Assembly: GCA_035297145.1 (NCBI GenBank)
Contig: DATGZN010000046.1
Span: 62,001-126,000, forward strand
Direction: 5' to 3'
DNA: 64,000 nucleotides
Source: QHXW01 sp035297145
GTDB lineage: Bacteria; Acidobacteriota; Terriglobia; Bryobacterales; Bryobacteraceae
Made by a program: the position numbers and the translations under genes. This document shows, in pieces, positions 9,752 through 16,890 of the stretch. Every line of letters begins with the position of its first letter. Position 1 is the stretch's first letter. Under the pieces are notes generated by a model. It made no database searches and was not told the origin of the DNA. It saw only the letters and a list, made by a program, of their open reading frames with translations.

Positions 9752-10750
9752 CTAGCCCCCGATGGCGTACATGGGTCGCGGTGGCGGAACGAAACGGACA
9801 CTATTGATTTCGTGCCCCGCCCATTTCTCTTGCACGTTTGCACGAATCAGTGCGGCCACATCATCATCGCTCGCCCCGGAGCGCAGCAGAGACTTTACAT
9901 TCGCTTCTTCAATCGCAAACAAGCAGTACCGTAGCTTGCCATCGGAAGTCAGCCTAATGCGATTGCAGTTCATGCAGAACGGCCGCGTGACCGACGCGAT
10001 GAAGCCTACCCGTCCCACGCCATCGGCATAAGCGTATTCGGTAGCGGGCGCTCGTGGATCTCGGTCCGGAATCTCGATCAGCGGTGATATCTCACGAGAG
10101 AGCGTACCGATGATTTCGTCCGCCGTCAGGACTCGGGTGCGGTCCCAAAGCTGTTGTGCGTCGAGCGGCATGAATTCGATGAATCTCGGTTCGATCCCGC
10201 GCTCACGGCAGTAGCGTGCGATCGGCACGATATCCGGCTCGGTCAGATCCTTCACCGCCACAGCGTTTAACTTCACCGGGCCGTATCCCAGGCTCAGGCA
10301 GGTCTCGATACCGGCGAGGACTTTGGGCAAATCATCTCGGCGGGTAATTTGGCGAAACCGCTCATGATCGAGCGTGTCCAGGTGAACGTTAATGCGGCGC
10401 AAGCCGGCCTCAAATAGCGGCTTGGCCAGATCCGCCAGCAGAACGGCATTGGTGGTCAGAGCGAGGTCCTGGATTCCTGGAACCTCCGCGAGTTTGCGCA
10501 TCAGCACCGGTAGATCCTTGCGTACCAGAGGCTCGCCCCCGGTGACGCGCAGCTTGGTAATTCCTAAGCGCACCGCCACCCGCACGAACCGCTCAATCTC
10601 TTCGAACGAGAGAATCTCGCCGCGCTCCATGAACTCCACGCCGCTTTCCGGCATGCAGTAGAAGCACCGGATATTACAACGGTCGGTGACGCTGATCCGA
10701 AGATTGTTGTGCAGTCGCCCAAAAGTGTCGATGAGCGGGCTTGTATCCAT
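9752..10750 (-). CDS. moaA: GTP 3',8-cyclase MoaA
   Basis: A 332-residue radical SAM enzyme for the first step of molybdenum cofactor synthesis. The N-terminal cluster is C25-x3-C29-x2-C32 (DRCNIRCFYCMPE). The C-terminal substrate-binding cluster cysteines appear in CMNCNRIRLTSDGKLRYC. The protein ends in the conserved Gly-Gly tail. The start is ATG at 10750, 6 bp after nadA, so nadA-moaA form one transcript. No other moa genes are present in the window. Confidence 0.97.
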   Translation of the reverse strand: MDTSPLIDTFGRLHNNLRISVTDRCNIRCFYCMPESGVEFMERGEILSFEEIERFVRVAVRLGITKLRVTGGEPLVRKDLPVLMRKLAEVPGIQDLALTTNAVLLADLAKPLFEAGLRRINVHLDTLDHERFRQITRRDDLPKVLAGIETCLSLGYGPVKLNAVAVKDLTEPDIVPIARYCRERGIEPRFIEFMPLDAQQLWDRTRVLTADEIIGTLSREISPLIEIPDRDPRAPATEYAYADGVGRVGFIASVTRPFCMNCNRIRLTSDGKLRYCLFAIEEANVKSLLRSGASDDDVAALIRANVQEKWAGHEINSVRFVPPPRPMYAIGG

Positions 10751-10756
10751 GCCGGT

Positions 10757-11698
10757 TCACTTGACCGCGAGCATCCGCTCGATCGGGAGGCGGGCGCGGC
10801 GCATTAAATCGTCGCTGAGGTCCACACTCGGCTCGAGATACAACAGCGCGTCGCGGAGTTTCTCGAGCGTGTTCATGCGCATGTACGGGCATTCGCTGCA
10901 ATTGCAGTTTTCGTTGGCAACAAAGTGGAATTTCTTTCCCGGCGCCAGCTTGTGGAGCGAATACTGAACTCCGCTCTCCGTCATGACGATGAACTCTGGA
11001 GCCGTGGAGCGAACGCACCAATCGATGATCGCCGACGTCGAGCCGATAAAGTCCGCCATCTCCAAAACCGCCGGCGGGCACTCGGGATGAGCGACAACGA
11101 GAGCATTGGGATGATCAGACCGCGCCGCCGCCAGCCGCCGCACCGGAAATGTGGCATGCACGACACAGGTGCCCTGCCAGATTTTCATGTTCTTCCGGCC
11201 GGTCTGCTGCTGGACATAGCTTCCGAGGTTTTGATCCGGCAGAAAGAGAATGGTCTTATCCTGCGGAATTGAGTTGACAATCCGAACGGCGTTGCGCGAG
11301 GTACACAAAATGTCGCTCTCGGCCTTCACCTCGACCGACGTGTTGATGTAGCTGACAATCACATGGTCCGGATGGAGCCGCCGGTACTTACGCACCGGCT
11401 CGACCATGCAACTGTCCACCAGGCTGCAACTTGCATCACGGTCGGGAACCACCACCGTCCGCCCCGAATTCAAAACCTTCGCCGTTTCGGCCATGAACCA
11501 AACGCCGCAAAAAGCGATCACGTCGCCCTCGAAATCGCGGGCCTTGCGTGCCAGTTCGAGGCTATCTCCCACCCAATCAGCCAGTTCCTGGATCTCCGCG
11601 TCCTGATAGTGATGCGCCAGCAGGATCGCACGCCGATCCTGTTTTAAGTCGAGAATCTCCTCCGTCAGGGTTTTGGTGGCCAGCATCGGTTGGGTCAC
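10757..11698 (-). CDS. nadA: Quinolinate synthase NadA
   Basis: A 313-residue enzyme that condenses iminoaspartate with dihydroxyacetone phosphate in NAD synthesis, using a 4Fe-4S cluster. Visible family motifs are LLAHHYQDAEIQELADWVGDS, FCGVWFMAETAKVLN, DASCSLVDSCM, VAHPECPPAVL and CNCSECPYMRMNTLEKL, which include the cluster cysteines. GTG at 11698 is used; ATG at 11686 is an alternative. No nadB or nadC is nearby. It diverges from the radical SAM selenoprotein gene. Confidence 0.96.
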   Translation of the reverse strand: MTQPMLATKTLTEEILDLKQDRRAILLAHHYQDAEIQELADWVGDSLELARKARDFEGDVIAFCGVWFMAETAKVLNSGRTVVVPDRDASCSLVDSCMVEPVRKYRRLHPDHVIVSYINTSVEVKAESDILCTSRNAVRIVNSIPQDKTILFLPDQNLGSYVQQQTGRKNMKIWQGTCVVHATFPVRRLAAARSDHPNALVVAHPECPPAVLEMADFIGSTSAIIDWCVRSTAPEFIVMTESGVQYSLHKLAPGKKFHFVANENCNCSECPYMRMNTLEKLRDALLYLEPSVDLSDDLMRRARLPIERMLAVK

Positions 11699-11753
11699 TT
11701 CATTGTAACAATTCTGCTTATTTAGATTGCCGGGGCCATAATAAGGGTGCAGC

Positions 11754-13127
11754 GTGTTGAAAGTCCTACTGGTTTCAACATATGAGTTGGGCCGCCAGCC
11801 CTTCGGTCTGGCTTCGCCGGCCGCTTGGTTGCGTGACGCCGGATGTAAAGTGACGTGTGTGGACCTGGCTTGCAGCGTTTTGCCCCGCGCCGCAGTGGAC
11901 GAGGCAAATCTGGCCGCGTTCTATCTTCCCATGCACACCGCGACCCGCCTTGCCATTCCGGCCATCCGGAAAGCGCGGGCTCAGAATCCGGATGTCCAGC
12001 TTTGTTGTTACGGACTTTATGCGCCCATGAACGAAGCGTACTTGCGCGAACTAGGCGTTCAGACGGTGCTCGGGGGAGAGTTTGAACAAGGTCTGCGCGA
12101 TTTGGCGGCGAGGCTGGAACACAACGATCAGAGTCCCCAGCGCGAGCCGCTGATTTCGTTGGGCCGGCAATCGTTCGTGACACCGGATCGCTCCGGCCTG
12201 CCGTCGCTCGGGCGCTACGCGAAGCTATTGGCAAACGGCGAAGAAAAGCTTGTCGGGTTTACAGAAGCCAGCCGGGGATGCAAGCACTTCTGCCGGCATT
12301 GCCCGATCGTCCCTGTTTACAACGGAATATTTCGTGTGGTCAAGCGCGAGGTTGTGCTGGATGATATCCGGCAGCAGGTGGCAGCCGGCGCCAAACACAT
12401 TACCTTTGGCGACGCCGATTTCTTCAACGGACCCGGACACGCAACCGCGATCGTAGAAGCATTGCACGCGGAGCATCCCGCGGTCACATACGACGTCACA
12501 ATTAAGATTGAGCATCTGCTGCGTCACCGGGATCTGCTGCCGGTGCTTAAACGGACTGGCTGCCTGTTCGTTACCAGCGCAGTGGAGTCGATCGACGACG
12601 TGGTACTCGAGAAACTTGCAAAAGGCCACACGCGCGCGGATTTCGTTGAAGTTGTTGGAATGATGCGCGAAGTGGGACTGACGCCGGCGCCGACGTTCGT
12701 GACATTCACTCCATGGACCACCTGGCGAGGGTATCGGGAGCTGTTGCAATTGTTGGTGGATCTGGACCTGGTGGAAAACGTAAGTCCGATCCAATTGGCG
12801 ATCCGGCTTCTGATTCCTGCAGGTTCACGCCTTTTGGAATTGCCGGACATCCGCGAAATCATCGGCCCGTTTGACCAGGCGGCGCTTTCCTACCGCTGGC
12901 GGCACAGCGATCCTAATGTCGACCAGCTTTGCATCGAGCTGCAGGCGCTGATTCAGCGGGAAGAGCGGCGCAAGGCGACCCGCACCGAGATCTTCCAAGG
13001 GATCTGGGAACTGGCGCATGGGAGCCGGCCTGATTTTCATTTGGCTTCCCGCGCGACGATTCCGTATCTCAATGAGCCCTGGTACTGTTGAGCGGAGCCC
13101 ACAGAAGAGCAGGTAGCTCTTGTTTAA
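11754..13127 (+). CDS. Radical SAM selenoprotein with CUAEP tail (TGA read as selenocysteine)
   Basis: The frame runs 445 codons to TGA at 13089-13091. It then continues in frame as Ala-Glu-Pro-Thr-Glu-Glu-Gln-Val-Ala-Leu-Val to TAA at 13125-13127. The Cys-TGA-Ala-Glu-Pro string matches the tail that defines CUAEP/CCAEP-tail radical SAM proteins, so TGA is best read as selenocysteine 446 (457 residues in all). Residues ~1-120 look like a B12-binding-type Rossmann domain. The radical SAM cluster is C176-x3-C180-x2-C183 (GCKHFCRHC). A hairpin follows the TGA at bacterial SECIS distance. The substrate is unknown. The start is GTG 11754. No sel genes lie in the window, so decoding depends on genes elsewhere. 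Confidence 0.85.
13092..13124 (+). promoter_or_regulatory. Candidate bacterial SECIS element
   Basis: Immediately 3' of the in-frame TGA, AAGAGC (13105-13110) pairs perfectly with GCTCTT (13116-13121) around the loop AGGTA (13111-13115). The GGU of the loop starts 20 nt past the TGA. This is similar to the Escherichia coli fdhF element, where a GGU-containing loop at about this distance binds SelB. The lower stem is weak. Confidence 0.65.
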
Positions 13128-13131
13128 ATCG

Positions 13132-13161
13132 TTGTAAGTTATTAACAACGCTATATATAAT
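13132..13161 (+). promoter_or_regulatory. Predicted sigma70-type promoter of the integrase
   Basis: TTGTAA (13132-13137), an 18-bp spacer and TATAAT (13156-13161) within an AT-rich stretch that begins 4 bp after the selenoprotein stop. It also contains a GTTGT/ACAAC dyad. It would drive the recombinase downstream. Confidence 0.5.
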
Positions 13162-13188
13162 ATATGACTTTGAATCCTGTGGACACTT

Positions 13189-14475
13189 TTGTGTACAGTT
13201 GACTTGTTGGTGCCCGTCACCGAAGCGGTCCAGGAATTCCTCGATGGTCTCGTATACAAGAAGCGCCACACGGAGGACTGCCAGGCAAAAAACAAGCTGA
13301 CCGAATGGCAGCAACTCAGCGACAGCCGCAAGCGGTGTTGCTGTCCCTATTGGTCGTGCGGCGTTCATGACCGGGCCGAAGGATTCCGGCGCAAGAGCAC
13401 CGGCGAAGTCTCGCTTGAACGCGCTAAGGCAGTCGTCAAGTTGCGCCTTGAGACTGGCGACCGTACTGCTCGCTTGGAGGAGGGGAACGGTGTGTCGATC
13501 ACCGAAGCGATCGAGGATTTTATGGTCTACACTCGTGACGGCGGCGCGCGTGAATCCACATTGAGCAAATACCAGACGCTCATGGACCAGCTTCAAGCCT
13601 TCGCTGAATGGAAGGGATATCGCTACCTCCACCAGCTCTCCCAAGATGCCGTGATGGAGTTCCGCAGAGCCTGGGAGAGCGAGACCGCCGGTTACAAACA
13701 GGGCAGAATGAACGACGGGCCTCCGTTGTGGCGTAAGCAGAACCTGGGAACCTGCCGGCGAAGCGCGAAGACGTTGCGCAACTTCTTCCAGCGTGGAATC
13801 AGCCGCAAATGGATCTCCGAAGAACCGACTCGGATTCTGCGATTCCCAAAACAAAGAACAACGAAGACAAAAGAGCAAGTCAAATACCTCACACCCGATC
13901 AGTTCGCCGCAGCGCTGGCACGATGCGACACATTCCAGCGCATGACGAGCTATAACAAGCAGCGAATCAAGGCACTGATCCTGACTATGCGATGGACGGG
14001 TTTGCGCATCTCCGATGCAGTGGCTTTGACCGCCGACAAGGTCAAAAGTGACGTGCTCCGGGTCCGGACCAAGAAGGCTAGCACACCCGTACAGATTCCA
14101 TTGCACCCCGAACTGCGGGATGCTCTCTCGAAATTGCAGCCTTATGAAGGGGGCTACTATTTCTGGCATCGGCGAATTGACGAGGCGAAACCCTCTACTC
14201 CGCAGGGCAATTACGGCAAGCAAATCGCGGAGATTTTTCGAGATGCCGGCATCGAGTCGGACGCGCACCATGTCAGCCACATGCTCCGGAACACCTTCGC
14301 GGTAGATTCGTTGGAAAGAGGGTTGCCACTCGAGACCTTGAGCCTGATGCTCGGCCACCAGAGCGTTACAACAACCGAGCGTTACTACGCAGATTTCTCG
14401 AAGGGATACATGGACCGTGCGGAAGCGAAGCTTCGGGAGGTGTGGGCAGTCGCGGAAGGGGAGACGCGCACTTAA
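13189..14475 (+). CDS. Tyrosine recombinase / phage-type integrase
   Basis: About 428 residues. The catalytic set is visible: R273 (TGLRISDAV), H364-x2-R367 (SHMLRNTF), LGHQSVTTT, and the nucleophile at Y399 or Y400 (ERYYADFS). A SAM-like core-binding domain spans ~105-190 and a Cys-rich N-terminal segment contains a CCCPYWSC-type cluster. GTG 13189 is uncertain, because no Shine-Dalgarno is visible. It starts 60 bp after the selenoprotein gene and faces a small HTH gene, as in integrative elements. It probably catalyses integration and excision of the mobilizable element whose remnants follow. Confidence 0.9.
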   Translation: MCTVDLLVPVTEAVQEFLDGLVYKKRHTEDCQAKNKLTEWQQLSDSRKRCCCPYWSCGVHDRAEGFRRKSTGEVSLERAKAVVKLRLETGDRTARLEEGNGVSITEAIEDFMVYTRDGGARESTLSKYQTLMDQLQAFAEWKGYRYLHQLSQDAVMEFRRAWESETAGYKQGRMNDGPPLWRKQNLGTCRRSAKTLRNFFQRGISRKWISEEPTRILRFPKQRTTKTKEQVKYLTPDQFAAALARCDTFQRMTSYNKQRIKALILTMRWTGLRISDAVALTADKVKSDVLRVRTKKASTPVQIPLHPELRDALSKLQPYEGGYYFWHRRIDEAKPSTPQGNYGKQIAEIFRDAGIESDAHHVSHMLRNTFAVDSLERGLPLETLSLMLGHQSVTTTERYYADFSKGYMDRAEAKLREVWAVAEGETRT

Positions 14476-14481
14476 CAACGA

Positions 14482-14691
14482 CTATTTCGTCCTGCGAGGT
14501 GCGTTGCACAGCCGCCGCCAAACGCGATCCTTAACAGGCGCCGGTATACGCAGCGTTTTCTTCGGCCGCTTGCCCGCATTCGCTGTCTGGATGACACACA
14601 CGTCGGGCTCATTTAGGAATAGCCTCTGCACCGTGTCAACCGACAGTTTCCATTCGGCAGCTATTTCCCTGACTGTGAGGACCTCTTCCAT
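14482..14691 (-). CDS. Small helix-turn-helix (excisionase-like) protein
   Basis: A 69-residue protein with LTVREIAAEWKLSVDTVQRLFLNEP, a MerR/excisionase-type winged HTH, followed by a basic C terminus (KRPKKTLRIPAPVKDRVWRR). It converges with the integrase (6 bp between stops). Members of this family act as recombination directionality factors or small repressors of the integrase; which role applies cannot be told from sequence. Confidence 0.75.
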   Translation of the reverse strand: MEEVLTVREIAAEWKLSVDTVQRLFLNEPDVCVIQTANAGKRPKKTLRIPAPVKDRVWRRLCNAPRRTK

Positions 14692-15156
14692 CTCTTATTC
14701 CGTCGATGCGCCATGGATTTCCCGGTTCCGCGACGTGAAAACAATTCGTCGCTCCGCCCTGCCCGCGCGACGCGGCTTTAGCCCTTGGCCGACGCGCTTC
14801 GAAACTCACGCCATAACCCTCGTAACTGGACTTCCATTCACTGACTTTTTTCTGCCGGTGTGCTGTTTAGCGTGACTAGTTCACTCGTCTCCTTGATTGT
14901 TATCGTTGTGCGCGCGCGGCGGCGGAGGACGGTTATTACCCTGCATCTGGAAACTTGTGGCAAGGTAGGCTGCACATCCCCGCTGGATGGCCATGGCTGG
15001 GTCGATAGCTGCCGATTAACCGGTCTCCGCAATGCACAACACCACGTACCCCCGGCTGATCAGGAACTTGCTAACCACTGCGCCATCTGCCGTTCAGCAC
15101 CGGTGGAGACCTACAGATGTGTCCACTACCTTTGCCTTTTGCCAGTTTTAGTGCCT
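14692..15156 (+). other. Intergenic region of the element, no supported gene
   Basis: Only short, low-quality frames are present. A tRNA-like stretch occurs on the minus strand at 15040-15091, with a D-arm-like GGCGCAGTGGTTAGC. It lacks a T arm and a consistent anticodon loop, so it is not called as a gene. Confidence 0.5.
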
Positions 15157-15600
15157 CTACTTAGTAAGGAATGGCAAGAGGGGAAATCGGACAGTCAGAA
15201 CAACTTTTTTTCGTGGGGTCCCCATCGCACATTGCTTCGCGAATTCGTATCGGGGTTTACTCAATGCCCTCATCGCGCGAGCCAGCGGATCTTCCCTTGC
15301 AGCCGGCGGCTTTTCGGTGGGGGCCGGTGCCGTCAGTAACTGCCGGTTTTGAACAAATGGAGAACGAGCTTTCTCCAGCCGAATTCGGTTAACGTAACTC
15401 AGGAAGACCGTATACGATACTTCGATACCGTCTTCGACCAGCCGCTGGTGGATGTCCTTCAGAGTATGGCCCATCTGAAGTGTAGCTGCGATCTCGGGGT
15501 ACACACCTCGGAGGAATGCCATTTTGGAGCGCGGCTTCTCATTCTTTAGCTCGCGAAAGCGGTCCAACGCTAACTGATGTGTTTTGATCGAGTAAAGCAT
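15157..15600 (-). CDS. TraK-like plasmid transfer accessory protein
   Basis: A 147-residue basic protein. The N-terminal half (FLRGVYPEIAATLQMGHTLKDIHQRLVEDGIEVSYTVFLSYVNRIR) has the layout of IncP TraK and related oriT-binding proteins, in which a helical segment is followed by 'Y..F..Y/HV.R'. The C-terminal part looks disordered. It is divergent from a relaxosome gene at 15868, reproducing the traK-oriT-traJ arrangement of IncP plasmids. The similarity is by eye only; a general DNA-binding protein is the alternative. Confidence 0.55.
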   Translation of the reverse strand: MLYSIKTHQLALDRFRELKNEKPRSKMAFLRGVYPEIAATLQMGHTLKDIHQRLVEDGIEVSYTVFLSYVNRIRLEKARSPFVQNRQLLTAPAPTEKPPAAREDPLARAMRALSKPRYEFAKQCAMGTPRKKVVLTVRFPLLPFLTK

Positions 15601-15867
15601 TTTGAAGCAATATTAACCCAAATCTGCACGAAGTAAAGCATTCGAAAACAACCCAGGAGGCTAAGAGACAGCCGAAAACGTGGAGTGGAACATAAAGGGT
15701 TGGGATTCACCGGGCTGGTTTTTCCGACGCTAGTTCCGCTCGATCAGACAGTTAGTCCGGGATGGATTCTTGCGCCAGTGAAACCCGTTTGGGACGCATG
15801 CATTTTTTTTATTTTTTTTGTTCGAAAGCGCCCTCTCCCATTCCTTACATATTGAGGGGAGTGTTTC
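15601..15867 (+). other. Divergent intergenic region, candidate oriT relic
   Basis: 267 bp between the TraK-like gene and the ribbon-helix-helix gene. In IncP-type transfer regions this interval carries oriT. It contains an AT-rich run (15806-15821) and the motif AAGCGCCCTC at 15825-15834. I see no definite nic-site consensus. Confidence 0.3.
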
Positions 15868-16017
15868 ATGCCACAACGCACCATCCGGTTCTCGGAGACG
15901 GCACTTCAACAGATAGAACAGGCAGCTAAGCAAAAGGGATTTAAGTCAACCGCAGCAATGATCTGGTCAGACACGATCCCATGGAGCCGCTTGGCCAGTA
16001 TGTCCTCGCGCGACTGA
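15868..16017 (+). pseudogene. Truncated ribbon-helix-helix relaxosome protein (TraJ/MobC-like)
   Basis: ATG 15868 is preceded by GAGGGGA (15854-15860), a good ribosome binding site. The first ~31 residues (MPQRTIRFSETALQQIEQAA, KQKGFKSTAAMI) match the ribbon-helix-helix start of plasmid mobilization accessory proteins. The frame then enters unrelated sequence that in another frame encodes the relaxase C terminus, and stops after 49 residues. This fits a deletion joining the start of the accessory gene to the end of the relaxase gene. Confidence 0.7.
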
Positions 16018-16510
16018 GGAAGCTGGAAACCATGGGGCTGGCAGAAGCTGCCGGGCTGAACCAATGGCGGGTGCGTCAGGAGTTCGAAACCGCCCTGCGA
16101 GCGATGCAGCGTCTGGGAGATCGGCAAAAGATCCTGGCCGTTCACGGCGTGCCCGTTTCAGACCCGCGATTACCGCTGGTGATGTTCGACGAGCGAAATT
16201 GCACGATGCTTGAGGGCCGAGTCCTGGTAAACGGCGAAGATGAAGGGACCGGCCGCACTTTCATGATGATCGAGGGTACCGATGCCAAAGTGCATTGCAT
16301 CTATCACACGCCTGAAATGGCCGAAGCGCGGAGCCGTGGGATTGCGAGCCAATAGGTTCGTACGGCTATGCAAGCGATTCGAGAACGGACGACCGCTGCT
16401 GGAAGTCGACGAATTGGGCCGGTCTAGAACGAGTGCGCGGGATCGCCTGCATCATGAAGAAACGGTCGGGAGATTCAGCAAAACGGGCATAGCCCTAAGT
16501 GGAGATGGCC
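15960..16510 (+). pseudogene. C-terminal remnant of a DUF3363-type relaxase, frameshifted
   Basis: One frame (15960-16355) reads DPMEPLGQYVLARLRKLETM, WRVRQEFETALRAMQRLGDR and VHCIYHTPEMAEARSRG. The +1 frame then continues with LRANRFVRLCKRFENGRPLL, EVDELG and HHEETVGRFSKTGI. Together these follow the order of the C-terminal DUF3363 region of plasmid/ICE relaxases. The break is near 16350. The N-terminal nuclease domain is absent, so this cannot be an active relaxase. Confidence 0.7.
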
Positions 16511-16680
16511 ACGGCGACAGACGGGCGCATGATCAAAACTCCGTGCGCAAAGAAGCGGCCGAGCTTGACAAAGTACCGAAGCGAAATCGGGAGCGGGATC
16601 GTTCACGAGGTCGCTGAATTGAAAGGTCCGGCGTGTCGGACTCTCAGGCGCTGCTGCGTTTCATGGGCGCATCCGTTCCA

Positions 16681-16775
16681 TGACCGGTCCGACTTCAAGT
16701 TTCCTTGACTGGACTTCGCGTTCCTTTAACGGGAAGCGCCTTTTCCGTCAAGTTGACGTGGACCGGACTTCACGT
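16681..16775 (+). repeat. Three imperfect GGACTTC repeats with a CGTCAAGTTGACG palindrome
   Basis: Related 15-mers occur at 16686-16700, 16707-16721 (GACTGGACTTCGCGT) and 16761-16775 (GACCGGACTTCACGT). A perfect 13-bp palindrome lies at 16746-16758. The array lies between the relaxase remnant and the permease operon, near the presumed right end of the element. Its function is unknown. Confidence 0.45.
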
Positions 16776-16890
16776 GAGTAACTTCCCACAACCCCGTATC
16801 TTGGGAGTTTGACGCGTGCTTTGATGCCAAACAAAATCTCGAAAAATGCCGGTCAGCAAACGCCAGCGGATGATGCGACCGGAATCGCCG

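Noticed and set aside
13069..14478. 469-codon open frame antisense to the integrase
   Set aside because: The plus strand has all catalytic residues of a tyrosine recombinase; the antisense product has no motif.
15040..15091. tRNA-like stretch on the minus strand with a D-arm-like GGCGCAGTGGTTAGC
   Set aside because: No T arm with GGTTCGA, no CCA-proximal acceptor pairing, and the possible anticodon loops put a pyrimidine at position 37. At most a decayed tRNA or att-like fragment.
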